From assembly GCF_025210165.1 (NCBI RefSeq), contig NZ_JAOASI010000076.1, forward strand, positions 59,969 to 123,968: a DNA stretch of 64,000 nt, written 5' to 3'. Of this stretch, positions 8,812-16,729 are shown piece by piece; within the stretch, counting starts at the first letter, position 1, and each line of letters starts with the position of its first letter. The DNA comes from Tepidibacter sp. GTDB lineage: Bacteria; Bacillota; Clostridia; Peptostreptococcales; Peptostreptococcaceae. The position numbers and the translations under genes are program-made. Under the pieces are notes generated by a model. That model was given only the letters and a program-made list of their open reading frames with translations. It made no database searches and was not told the DNA's origin.

Positions 8812-8865
8812 AATATTAAAAAGGGATGCCTTGATATCAAGGCATCCCTTTTTAATATTTTATTT
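8806..8865. terminator. 60-bp perfect palindrome / terminator after the hydroxylase operon
   Basis: Bases 8806-8835 are the exact reverse complement of 8836-8865, centred on GATATC. The palindrome includes the last two codons of the hydroxylase gene. The inner AAAAAGGGATGCC/GGCATCCCTTTTT part with its T run would act as an intrinsic terminator on either strand. Confidence 0.9.
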
Positions 8866-9011
8866 AATAAGCATAAGAATCAGAAAAAAATTTAAAATAT
8901 TTATTAGAAAAAATAGGTATATTGTACAGGTCATTTATTAGACAAAATATGCTAAAATAGACATGTAATGATAATATAAGACAAAATGAACAAAAAAGTG
9001 AGGTAACAATT

Positions 9012-11015
9012 ATGATGAAGTTATTCAAGGATTGGAAAATCAGAAGAAAAATACTTTTTGGTTTTTTGGTGATAATCACAATCTTCGTAGTGTATGGTAT
9101 GAATATATATATGGTAATGAATAGAATTAATGACAAAGTGATTCCTTTAATTAGAAATATAGATAATGTACATAAGATCACATTAGAAATGAGAAGAAAT
9201 GAAAAGGATTTTTTAATTAGAAAATGCGAAGATTTAGAATTTTATAAAACAGGTAAAAATGAATATATTGATAAATTTGAACTTAATTTTAAACAGTTAA
9301 AGGATACAATTAACTTAATTAAAAAAGATAAAATGATTCTTAGCAATGAAGAAGATATAAAAAATTTGAATGAAATACTGTTATTATCACAACAGTATCA
9401 TGATAAATTTATACAGTTGGTTGATAAAGCAAAAACAAGAGGTTTCAATGATTATGGTCTAATTGGGAATTTAAGAAAAGCAAGCCATGATATAGAAGAA
9501 TTCATGAAAAATTCACCAAATAACAGAGAGTTAAAAATATTACTTTTACAAATTAGAAGAGAAGAAAAAGACTATTTTTTAAGAAAAGATTTACAATATG
9601 CTTCTAATTTAGAAAAAAGAGTTTCTGAATTTAAAACTGTATTAATGGACTTAAATTATAATCAAAAAGCTAAATTAAATATAAATTTATTAATTGAAGA
9701 ATACAAAACTAGCTTTGATAATGTAGTATCTATTGATGGAGATATAGGTTTTAAAAAGAATGAGGGACTGGTTAAAGATTATAGAGAGAAGGTCCATAGT
9801 CTTGAGCCCTTAATAAATGAAGTTCATAAAAATATTATTGATAAAATAGATGAAAATACAAAAAAAGAAATAAGGAAAATTATTATTAGTATAATTACAA
9901 TTAACTCTATAGCAATTATAGTTTCATTTTATATAGCAAGTTTACTCACAAAACCGATAAAAAATATGCTTAATAGAACTCGATTAATTGCATTGGGAGA
10001 TTTAACACAAGAAATAAAAGTAGATTCTAGAGATGAAATCGGTGATCTTGCATATTCACTAAGAAAGATGCAAAAAAGCTTGAAAAATTTAATTGGTAAT
10101 ATAAACAATACCTCAGACAATGTAACTGCATCAAGTAAACAGTTATCTATAGTTTCTGAAGAAAATGCCCAAATGTCACAACAAATAGCACAAGCTATGG
10201 AAGATTTAGCCATAGGAGTAAACTCTCAAAGAGAATATATTGAAAATACAAATGAAATAATAGTGAATTTTATGGATAAGATAAATATGGTAAATGAAAA
10301 TTCGCATAAAATGGATATATTATCAAATGATGTTTCTATACAAGCTAATCTAGGTAAAGATGTTATAAATACAGCAACAAATCAAATGGATAAAATAAAT
10401 ATAACAACAAGTACTGCAAGCATAGAAATAAAAGAATTAAATCAGAAATTCGAAAAAGTAGATAAAATATTAGGTGTTATGTCCAATATTTCAAAGCAAA
10501 CTAACCTACTTGCGTTAAATGCAGCTATAGAATCAGCTAGAGCAGGTGAAAATGGAAGAGGATTTGCAGTAGTAGCAGAAGAAATCAGAAAATTATCAGA
10601 ACAATCACAAAACTCTTCTGAAGAAATACATAATCTTATAAATGATTTGCAAAATGGTATGTCTATAGTTGTAACTTCTATAGAAGATACAACTATAGAA
10701 GTTGATAGAGGTAAGAAAATAATAAATAAAACAGAAGATGCTTTTGAAAAAATATTAGAATCAATAAAAGAAACTACACAGAAAATAAAAGAAGTAAGTT
10801 GTGGGATAGAAGAAATGAGGGAGAGTGGAGAGCAGGCAACTGAATCAGTAGAAAAAATAGTAACTATTATGAATGGATTTGAAAGCAATATTCAGGAAGT
10901 AAGTGCATCAGCTGAAGAAGGAACAGCATCTATAGAAGAAATAGCAGCGACATCAGACGAATTGGCTAAGATGGCAGAAGATTTAAACTCTTTAGTACAT
11001 AATTTTAAGCTTTAA
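9012..11015 (+). CDS. Methyl-accepting chemotaxis protein with helical sensor domain
   Basis: 667 residues. A first membrane helix lies at about 14-34 and a second at about 290-312. The 255-residue extracytoplasmic part between them is charged and predicted helical, with two similar [10 protein letters not shown] / [10 protein letters not shown] segments, suggesting a bimodular helical (HBM-like) sensor. A HAMP domain follows ([12 protein letters not shown] onwards), then the signalling domain with the tip [20 protein letters not shown] and [15 protein letters not shown]. It sends ligand binding to CheA/CheW. It stands alone between a terminator and the ars-like cassette. The ligand is unknown. 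Confidence 0.93.
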   Translation: MMKLFKDWKIRRKILFGFLVIITIFVVYGMNIYMVMNRINDKVIPLIRNIDNVHKITLEMRRNEKDFLIRKCEDLEFYKTGKNEYIDKFELNFKQLKDTINLIKKDKMILSNEEDIKNLNEILLLSQQYHDKFIQLVDKAKTRGFNDYGLIGNLRKASHDIEEFMKNSPNNRELKILLLQIRREEKDYFLRKDLQYASNLEKRVSEFKTVLMDLNYNQKAKLNINLLIEEYKTSFDNVVSIDGDIGFKKNEGLVKDYREKVHSLEPLINEVHKNIIDKIDENTKKEIRKIIISIITINSIAIIVSFYIASLLTKPIKNMLNRTRLIALGDLTQEIKVDSRDEIGDLAYSLRKMQKSLKNLIGNINNTSDNVTASSKQLSIVSEENAQMSQQIAQAMEDLAIGVNSQREYIENTNEIIVNFMDKINMVNENSHKMDILSNDVSIQANLGKDVINTATNQMDKINITTSTASIEIKELNQKFEKVDKILGVMSNISKQTNLLALNAAIESARAGENGRGFAVVAEEIRKLSEQSQNSSEEIHNLINDLQNGMSIVVTSIEDTTIEVDRGKKIINKTEDAFEKILESIKETTQKIKEVSCGIEEMRESGEQATESVEKIVTIMNGFESNIQEVSASAEEGTASIEEIAATSDELAKMAEDLNSLVHNFKL

Positions 11016-11023
11016 ATAAATTC

Positions 11024-11059
11024 TCAAAAAAGAAAGTTTTTTAAAACTTTCTTTTTTGA
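11024..11059 (+). terminator. Intrinsic terminator after the chemoreceptor
   Basis: AAAAAAGAAAGTTTT pairs with AAAACTTTCTTTTTT around a minimal TT loop, ending in a T run. Confidence 0.85.
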
Positions 11060-11117
11060 TTGACAAAATATATACAAAGATATATCATATAAGCATATTA
11101 GAAAATTCTTATATGAT
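11060..11117 (+). promoter_or_regulatory. Promoter and candidate ArsR operator
   Basis: TTGACA at 11060-11065 and TATCAT at 11083-11088 are spaced by 17 bases. An exact inverted repeat ATCATATAAG (11084-11093) / CTTATATGAT (11108-11117) begins at the -10 box and runs past the likely start, a typical place for an ArsR-type autorepressor site. Confidence 0.65.
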
Positions 11118-11140
11118 GTATTTAAGTAAGAGGTGATTTT

Positions 11141-11452
11141 ATGAATTTAGAAAATATGCAAGTTAAGATACTAAAAGCTATGGCTCATCCGATAAGGCTT
11201 AAGATAATAAAGAAGCTTGGAGATCAAAAACTTTGCGTATGTGAACTTAAGAAAGATGTAGAGTTTACTCAATCTAACTTATCTCAGCACCTTAAAATAT
11301 TAAAGGATGCAGGTATATTAGAGAGTGAAAAAAAGGGGATTTGGATGCACTATAGGGTTAAAAATAAAGAAATTCTTGATTTAATAAACATTGTAGAAAA
11401 TATGATAAGTGATAATATAAAAAATTTAAATGAAGAGTTAGGGGGAGAATAA
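11141..11452 (+). CDS. ArsR/SmtB family metalloid-responsive repressor
   Basis: 103 residues of winged-helix ArsR type. KLCVCELKKD places two cysteines (CVC) in the alpha-3 position that binds arsenite in classic ArsR proteins. QSNLSQHLKILKDAGILES is the recognition helix and following segment, and GIWMHYRV the wing. It is expected to leave DNA when As(III) or a related thiophilic metalloid binds. It is first in a three-gene run with the permease (one-base gap) and the thioredoxin-like protein, and an inverted repeat overlaps its promoter. Confidence 0.92.
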   Translation: MNLENMQVKILKAMAHPIRLKIIKKLGDQKLCVCELKKDVEFTQSNLSQHLKILKDAGILESEKKGIWMHYRVKNKEILDLINIVENMISDNIKNLNEELGGE

Positions 11453-11453
11453 T

Positions 11454-12446
11454 ATGGATTTTATCAATAATATACTTAAATTCACTTGGCTTAATAATTT
11501 GGTAAGACTTTTAGTCGAGAATGTATTTGGCATTTCTATGGGGACTAAAGCAGGGGATAGTATTCATTTCTTTATATATGATACTATAAAAATAGTAATA
11601 CTTCTAGGAATAATGATATTCATTATATCTTATATAAGAAGTTATTTTTCACCGGAAAAAACTAAGAAGATATTAGAAAGATTTTTAGGTATATCTGGTA
11701 ATATAATGGCTTCACTATTAGGTATTGTAACTCCGTTTTGTTCATGCTCATCAGTTCCGTTATTTATAGGATTTGTTGAAGCTGGAATACCTATAGGTGT
11801 TACTTTTTCTTTTTTAATAACATCGCCAATAGTGAATGAAGCTGCTTTTGCAATACTTTTAGCTTCGTTTGGATGGAAAATAGCTGTTGTATATGTTATA
11901 ACTGGAGTTGTAGTTGGTGTAATTGGAGGTGTATTAATAGGAAGTCTTGGTTTAGAAGATCAAGTAGAAGAATATGTGTATCAAATAAAAATGGGAGAAT
12001 CTGAAATAGAAGAATTAAACAAAAAGCAAAGAATAGATTTTGCCATTCAAAATGTAAAAGATATAATAAAAAGAATATGGATATATCTAATTATAGGAAT
12101 TGGTATTGGAGCATTAATACATGGTTGGGCACCTGAAGAAATCCTTAGTAAATATGCAGGACCTAATAACCCGTTAGCTGTAATTGTAGCAGTTGTTGTT
12201 GCTATTCCTCTTTATTCTAATGCATTAGGAACTATACCTATAGCTGAAGCTTTAATAATTAAAGGAGTAGGGATAGGAACAGCACTAGCATTTATGATGG
12301 CTACAACTGCTCTATCTCTTCCGGAAATGATACTACTTAGAAAAGTTATAAAGCCTAAGCTAATAGCTGTATTTGTAGCTATAACAGGAGTTAGTATAAT
12401 ATTAGTTGGTTATATGTTTAATGCTATATCGCATTTACTTATATAA
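11454..12446 (+). CDS. DUF318/ArsP-type permease
   Basis: 330 residues with about eight to ten membrane segments. The motif TPFCSCSSVPLFIGFVEAG near residue 95 is the hallmark of this permease family, and TSPIVNEAAFAIL and IPLYSNALGTIPIAEAL form the paired second half. ArsP members export trivalent organoarsenicals; other DUF318 members are uncharacterised. The ArsR with a CVC pair upstream and the small thiol protein downstream favour a metalloid or organoarsenical exporter. The substrate remains inference. Confidence 0.87.
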   Translation: MDFINNILKFTWLNNLVRLLVENVFGISMGTKAGDSIHFFIYDTIKIVILLGIMIFIISYIRSYFSPEKTKKILERFLGISGNIMASLLGIVTPFCSCSSVPLFIGFVEAGIPIGVTFSFLITSPIVNEAAFAILLASFGWKIAVVYVITGVVVGVIGGVLIGSLGLEDQVEEYVYQIKMGESEIEELNKKQRIDFAIQNVKDIIKRIWIYLIIGIGIGALIHGWAPEEILSKYAGPNNPLAVIVAVVVAIPLYSNALGTIPIAEALIIKGVGIGTALAFMMATTALSLPEMILLRKVIKPKLIAVFVAITGVSIILVGYMFNAISHLLI

Positions 12447-12471
12447 TAGATAATATAAAGGAGGATTTAAC

Positions 12472-12702
12472 ATGAATATTAAGATATTAGGTGGAGGATG
12501 TAAAAACTGTGAAGTATTATATGAGAATACTAAGCAGGCTGTTGAAGAATTGGGAATAGAGGCAACTATTGAAAAGGTAGCTGACTTTGTTGAAATAGCT
12601 AAGTATGGAGTTATGAAAACACCAGCTATTGTCGTAGATGAGAAGGTTAAGGTATCAGGAAGAGTTGTTAAGCCTGATGAAATAAAGAAGATTCTTAAAT
12701 AG
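12472..12702 (+). CDS. Small thioredoxin-like redox protein (TIGR00412 type)
   Basis: 76 residues. ILGGGCKNCEVLYENTKQA has the CxxC active site at the start of a thioredoxin fold, and KTPAIVVDEKV holds the cis-proline. Such mini-thioredoxins are often linked to DUF318 permease and ArsR genes, and probably reduce or pass thiol-bound metalloid. A strong AAGGAGG site precedes the ATG and a terminator follows. Confidence 0.9.
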   Translation: MNIKILGGGCKNCEVLYENTKQAVEELGIEATIEKVADFVEIAKYGVMKTPAIVVDEKVKVSGRVVKPDEIKKILK

Positions 12703-12722
12703 ATATAGATATATTAATTGAG

Positions 12723-12766
12723 AAAAGACACTGATTGAAACAAATAATTTCAATTAGTGTCTTTTT
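12723..12766. terminator. Terminator between the ars-like cassette and the convergent exported-protein gene
   Basis: AAAGACACTGATTGAAA pairs with TTTCAATTAGTGTCTTT (one G-T pair), then T5. The A-rich left flank allows use from the opposite strand too. Confidence 0.85.
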
Positions 12767-12779
12767 CATGAAATTAGAC

Positions 12780-13211
12780 TTAGAATTGTTTTGCTTTTAC
12801 TTTAACATTCATTTTTGAACCATCTGTAGTATATACATCTATTCTCCATCTTCCAGATCTATCATCTCCAAGTTGAAGTTGAACTGTTTTTCCTGGACGA
12901 ATAGTACCTTTAGAACGTACTGTGTTTTTACCGTGAGTAATTCTATGTTGTACTGGGTTTGAACCGTTATTTTTTAAAGATATATTTAATGTTTTACCAT
13001 CAGAGTTATCAATCCAGAAATTATCATCAAAATCGTTTGACTTAACTTTTACATCTAGAAGCAATGTGTATCTAGTTTGAGAAACTTCGTTAGGAATTAT
13101 AATTTCTTCGACTACTTCTTTTTCTTGAAATATCTGGTGAACAGAAATGAAATTAATTATTATCATTAACGCAAAAATAAGTAAAGCAGTAAATGATTTT
13201 TTGAATATCAT
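12780..13211 (-). CDS. Exported or membrane-anchored beta-rich protein of unknown function
   Basis: 143 residues. The N-terminal 28 residues form a signal peptide or single membrane anchor (KKSFTALLIFALMIIINFIS). The rest alternates polar and hydrophobic residues in a way that suggests a beta-sandwich, with LNISLKNNGSNPVQHRI and SGRWRIDVYTTDGSKMNVKV. No catalytic motif or cysteine is seen. The start is well supported by AGGAGG eight bases upstream on this strand. It is a single-gene unit facing the ars-like cassette. I do not recognise the family. An extracellular binding or surface protein is plausible, nothing more. Confidence 0.75.
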   Translation of the reverse strand: MIFKKSFTALLIFALMIIINFISVHQIFQEKEVVEEIIIPNEVSQTRYTLLLDVKVKSNDFDDNFWIDNSDGKTLNISLKNNGSNPVQHRITHGKNTVRSKGTIRPGKTVQLQLGDDRSGRWRIDVYTTDGSKMNVKVKAKQF

Positions 13212-13465
13212 GTTAAAAACCTCCTAGTATAATTAGAAATTGAAAATTAATTCATTTTTAAAAATATAATCTTTAATAGCAAATATATTATATATTACAA
13301 AAATATTTATGCAAAGTAAAATAGTAAGTTCTGAATAATGTATGTTAAAAAACAATAGAAAAAATCTATAACAAACAGTGGGAGTATAGAAAAAAACGAT
13401 TAGACAAAAATATACATATAATGATATTATTTTTATTATAAATGCATTAGGAGGAATATTAATAT

Positions 13466-14146
13466 ATGGAATTTATAAAAAAGAATAAAATAAAAATATC
13501 AATTATAGTAGCTATTATATGTGTGTATTTGTTTATACCTTCAGTCAAAATAAATATAAATCAAGCTATATTTATTTTAAGCAATGTTAATGTTGAAATG
13601 GCGAGAGAGTATATATTGTCATTTGGGATATGGGCACCTATTGTATCTTTTTTACTTATGATTTTACAATCGGTTGCAGCACCACTTCCAGCATTTATTA
13701 TTACGTTTGCTAATGCAGGATTATTTGGATGGGTTAAAGGGGCTATTCTTTCTTGGTCTAGTGCTATGGCAGGAGCCGCACTTTGTTTTTATATAGCTAG
13801 AATCTTAGGAAGAAATGCAGTAGAAAAGCTTACATCTAAAACAGCCTTAAAAAGTGTAGATGAATTTTTTGGAAAATATGGTAATTATGCGATTTTAATT
13901 GCAAGATTACTGCCTTTTGTATCATTTGATATTGTAAGTTATGCAGCAGGACTTACATCTATGAGTTTTTGGTCATTCTTTATAGCTACAGGACTTGGAC
14001 AACTTCCTGCTACTATTATCTATTCATATATAGGTGGTATGCTTACAGGAACTGCAAAAACTTTTGTATTTGGATTATTATGTTTATTTTCATTGAGTAT
14101 ATTAATAGCCCTAATTAAGAAAATTTGGGATGACAAAAAAAAATAA
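13466..14146 (+). CDS. TVP38/TMEM64 (DedA-like) family membrane protein
   Basis: 226 residues with five to six membrane segments. AGLFGWVKGAILSWSSAMAGAALCFYIAR and ARLLPFVSFDIVSYAAGLTSM are the family's conserved glycine-rich block and its downstream (R)xxP motif. DedA/VTT-type proteins are lipid scramblases or transporters of the membrane; substrates in bacteria vary. The stop is 15 bases before the rhodanese lipoprotein gene, and a second TVP38 gene follows that, so the three probably work together. The start has AGGAGG ten bases upstream. Confidence 0.9.
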   Translation: MEFIKKNKIKISIIVAIICVYLFIPSVKININQAIFILSNVNVEMAREYILSFGIWAPIVSFLLMILQSVAAPLPAFIITFANAGLFGWVKGAILSWSSAMAGAALCFYIARILGRNAVEKLTSKTALKSVDEFFGKYGNYAILIARLLPFVSFDIVSYAAGLTSMSFWSFFIATGLGQLPATIIYSYIGGMLTGTAKTFVFGLLCLFSLSILIALIKKIWDDKKK

Positions 14147-14160
14147 GGAGGAAAATATAA

Positions 14161-15102
14161 TTGAAATCTAAAAGAATAATTCTTTTGTTGATGAGTATTT
14201 TAATGATAACTGTTTTAGTTGGATGCTCTAAAGAAAACTCAACAGTAAAAAAAGAAGATTTTGATGCTTCGATTTATGCAAATAATGATTTTTTAATAAC
14301 ACCTAATGAATTAAAAGATTTATTGGGAAGTGAAGAACTGGTAGTTCTTGATTGTAATAAACCGGATTTTTACAATAAGCAACATATTCCTGGCGCTGTG
14401 AGCATAGGTTTTCATGCATTCTCAGATAAAACAGGAAAACCAGGAGATTCAGGTTGGGGAACTCTTGTAAAAAAAGAAGAATTAAAGTCAAGACTTGAAG
14501 CCTTAGGGGTGGATAATGATAAAACTGTAGTATTTTATTCAAATGTATTTAAAGGACCAGGGGCTGATGGAAGAGCTGTTTGGCAGTTAAAGCAAGCTGG
14601 TATGGATAATGTAAAGATATTGGTTGGAGGACTTTCTTATTGGAATGAGTTAGGTTATGAAACAACTAATGAAGCATCAGAACCGATTCCAACTTCTGGT
14701 TTAGTTCTTAAAGACTATGATGATAGCTATAGTGCAACAAAAGAGTATATATATGAGAATCTAGGAAAACAAGTACTAATAGATGTTAGAACAGAGAAAG
14801 AATATAAAGGATCTCAAAAAGCAGGAGAGCCAAGAGGAGGTCATATCAAAGGAGCTAAGCAGTTGCTATGGACAGCTCTTTTAAATGAAAATGGAACTCC
14901 TAAATCTCCAGATGAAATCAAGACTATTATGGCTGATATGGGAGTATCTCCTAAAGATGACTTTACAGTATACTGAACTATGGGTATAAGATCTGGATAT
15001 GCATCCATGATCCTCAGAGCCGTTGGCTTTGATAAAGTTAGAAATTATGAAGCTTCAATATACGAGTGGGGCGGAGATTTCGATATGCCTATGGAAAAAT
15101 AG
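14161..15102 (+). CDS. Rhodanese-domain lipoprotein, probable selenoprotein (Sec at residue 272 encoded by TGA 14974-14976)
   Basis: Tandem-rhodanese sulfurtransferase outside the membrane. Residues 1-22 are a lipoprotein signal ending in VLVGC (lipid Cys22). Domain 1 spans about 45-175 and has Ser127 where a catalytic Cys would stand, so it is inactive. Domain 2 spans about 195-313. A conventional reading stops at TGA after DDFTVY. Read through, the frame continues TMGIRSGYASMILRAVGF and ends at TAG 15100-15102, giving 313 residues. The rhodanese loop CxxGxR becomes U-T-M-G-I-R, so TGA sits exactly at the catalytic cysteine. A 9-bp hairpin follows at 14990-15012. The continuation is family-like to its end (YEWGGDFDMP), which argues against a pseudogene. 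Selenocysteine insertion needs selABCD elsewhere in the genome. The start is TTG with AGGAGG upstream. Confidence 0.88.
14990..15012 (+). promoter_or_regulatory. Candidate bacterial SECIS hairpin
   Basis: Thirteen bases after the TGA, GATC-TGGAT pairs with ATCCA-T-GATC. This gives nine base pairs with one bulged U on the 3' side and the loop AUGC, so the apex lies 23-26 bases past the UGA. Bacterial SECIS elements lie within the coding region at about this distance and often have a bulged U. Base pairing is seen directly; SelB recognition is inferred. Confidence 0.65.
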
Positions 15103-15117
15103 CATAATTTACTTACA

Positions 15118-15151
15118 AAAAAAGATTGCTCTATTAATAGAGCAATCTTTT
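15118..15151 (+). terminator. Intrinsic terminator after the rhodanese selenoprotein
   Basis: AAAGATTGCTCTATT pairs with AATAGAGCAATCTTT, followed by a short T-rich tail that runs into the family 1 repeat. Confidence 0.8.
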
Positions 15152-15245
15152 ATAATGAATAGGAAATTATATTCCGCTTTAACTTGTGGATAAATATAAT
15201 TTTCGTTATGAGCCACCGTGATAGTGAGTAGACGAATTTTTTTTT
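15149..15245. repeat. Intergenic palindromic repeat, family 1, full copy
   Basis: The left arm ATAATGAATAGGAAATTATA (15152-15171) is nearly complementary to TATAATTTTCGTTAT (15195-15209), apart from a bulge of about five bases. Between them lies TGTGGATAA (15185-15193), the reverse complement of the DnaA-box consensus TTATCCACA. The tail CACCGTGATAGTG then GAGTAGACGAATTTT follows. Related copies lie at 41596-41737 and 43920-43984, with a tail only at 5229-5246. Confidence 0.75.
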
Positions 15246-15261
15246 AGGGAGTTGAGTTGAT

Positions 15262-15942
15262 TTGAATAAGGTCACTATAGATTTTAAAAAAAGAATACTA
15301 ATAGGTGTATTATTACTTACAATCATTATAAGTATGAAGGTTTTAGGAGTATTTGATTATTTAAGTATAGATAATGCAGAGAAAATAAAAAACTACATAC
15401 ATGAATTAGGGATTTTAGGACCAATAATATATATTGTATTCTTTGTTATAGGCTGTGTTGTGTTCATACCAGCACCACCTATGGCTATAATTGCTGGGAT
15501 GGCATTTGGACCTATTAATGGATCTATATATACTTGTATAGGTGCACTTATAAGTGATGCATCTGCTTTTTTAATAGCAAGATATCTTGCTAAGGATTTT
15601 GTTCAAAATAGAGTTAAGACCAACAAATCACTTAGAAAAATAGATAATTTAGTAAAAAATCATGGATGGAGAATACTTATTATAACAAGATTGGTTCCTG
15701 GATTTCCGTATATGCTCCAAAGCTATGCTTATGGAATAACTAATATTAAATTCAAATCATACATTTTACTTTCTTGGGTATTGACTATGCCTGGAATAAT
15801 AGCATTTGCCCTAGTAGGAGGATCTATAAATTCTTGTGAAAATATGGATAAAATCTTTGTTTGTCTTGGGGGATGTGCGATTTTAATTACTATTTTATCT
15901 TTAGTTCCTAAAATCTTAAAGAAAAAATATGATTTAATATAA
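15262..15942 (+). CDS. Second TVP38/TMEM64 family membrane protein
   Basis: 226 residues, the same length as the TVP38 protein at 13466 but clearly divergent from it. FIPAPPMAIIAGMAFGPINGSIYTCIGALISDASAFLIARYL and TRLVPGFPYMLQSYAYGITNI are the family blocks. It has five to six membrane helices. The start is TTG with AGGGAG ten bases upstream. It is separated from the selenoprotein gene by a terminator and a repeat, so it may have its own promoter. Such pairs beside rhodanese genes suggest a membrane step coupled to sulfur or selenium chemistry, but the function is unknown. Confidence 0.88.
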   Translation: MNKVTIDFKKRILIGVLLLTIIISMKVLGVFDYLSIDNAEKIKNYIHELGILGPIIYIVFFVIGCVVFIPAPPMAIIAGMAFGPINGSIYTCIGALISDASAFLIARYLAKDFVQNRVKTNKSLRKIDNLVKNHGWRILIITRLVPGFPYMLQSYAYGITNIKFKSYILLSWVLTMPGIIAFALVGGSINSCENMDKIFVCLGGCAILITILSLVPKILKKKYDLI

Positions 15943-16014
15943 TATAAAATATATTTACAATTTGAATTCTTAAAGATATAATCAAAATATTGATATATGA
16001 GAGGAGATTATGAA

Positions 16015-16257
16015 ATGTCAAAAGAAAGAGTTGCTTTTTTAGATGATCAAGGAAATAAGGTAGAGTTGGAAATAATTGAGAAGATAAATATAGAAGAAGA
16101 AAAATATGTACTTCTTGCTAAAGAAGAGAATGAGGAAGATGCATATGTTTACAAAATAGTTGAAGAAGATGGAGTAGAACAATACATTGCAGTAAATGAT
16201 GATGAAGAGTTTGAAAGAGTATTAGAAGAATATAATTCTTACTTTGACGAAGAATAA
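16015..16257 (+). CDS. DUF1292 (YrzB-like) small acidic protein
   Basis: 80 residues from ATG 16015. An in-frame ATG at 15997 lies ahead of the GAGGAG ribosome site and is rejected. Of the family signature, VAFLDDQGNKVELEIIEKINIEEEKYVLL and EDAYVYKIVEEDGVEQYIAV are seen. The family is widespread in Firmicutes with no assigned function. It is highly acidic at the C-terminus (FDEE). It is followed 15 bases later by another acidic protein gene, probably co-transcribed. Confidence 0.88.
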   Translation: MSKERVAFLDDQGNKVELEIIEKINIEEEKYVLLAKEENEEDAYVYKIVEEDGVEQYIAVNDDEEFERVLEEYNSYFDEE

Positions 16258-16272
16258 TAAAGAGGTGAGAAA

Positions 16273-16683
16273 ATGGAATCTTTTGCTTTAGTACTTATGC
16301 AAAAAAATAAAGAAACACTTGAGATAGAAAAAGAAATAGGCAGCTATACTATAGGGAGCAATGTAGATTTAATAGATGGAATTTATATGACATGTGAAGA
16401 TGAAAAAAATATAGTTCATCTTAAAATAACTACTGAAAAAGATGTTGAAGACTGGGAGTTTTCAGCTATATTAGACTACTATGATGATGAAGTCTTAAAT
16501 GGTATAGTATTATCTGTAAAAGAAATAGAAGATGCCTATAACCCAACTTGGGAGGTAACTTTTGAATTTGTAGATTCTCAAGATGGTATGCAATCTAAAA
16601 TAGAATCAATAATTGATAAGCATAAAAAAGAATTAGATGATGTTTATGCTGAAATAAAAGATAGAGAAGAAGAGTATAAATAA
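16273..16683 (+). CDS. Acidic hypothetical protein
   Basis: 136 residues, not recognised. It is soluble and strongly acidic, with an alternating beta-like first 100 residues (IGSNVDLIDGIYMTCEDEKNIVHLKITT) and a charged helical C-terminus. No cysteine or catalytic motif is visible. AGAGGTG lies close upstream of the ATG. It follows the DUF1292 gene, so a shared transcript is likely. An imperfect hairpin (16682-16708) after the stop is weak as a terminator. Confidence 0.75.
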   Translation: MESFALVLMQKNKETLEIEKEIGSYTIGSNVDLIDGIYMTCEDEKNIVHLKITTEKDVEDWEFSAILDYYDDEVLNGIVLSVKEIEDAYNPTWEVTFEFVDSQDGMQSKIESIIDKHKKELDDVYAEIKDREEEYK

Positions 16684-16729
16684 AGGCTGTCCAAATGGAT
16701 AGTCTTTATTTAGTAAGGGGGTTTTATGT

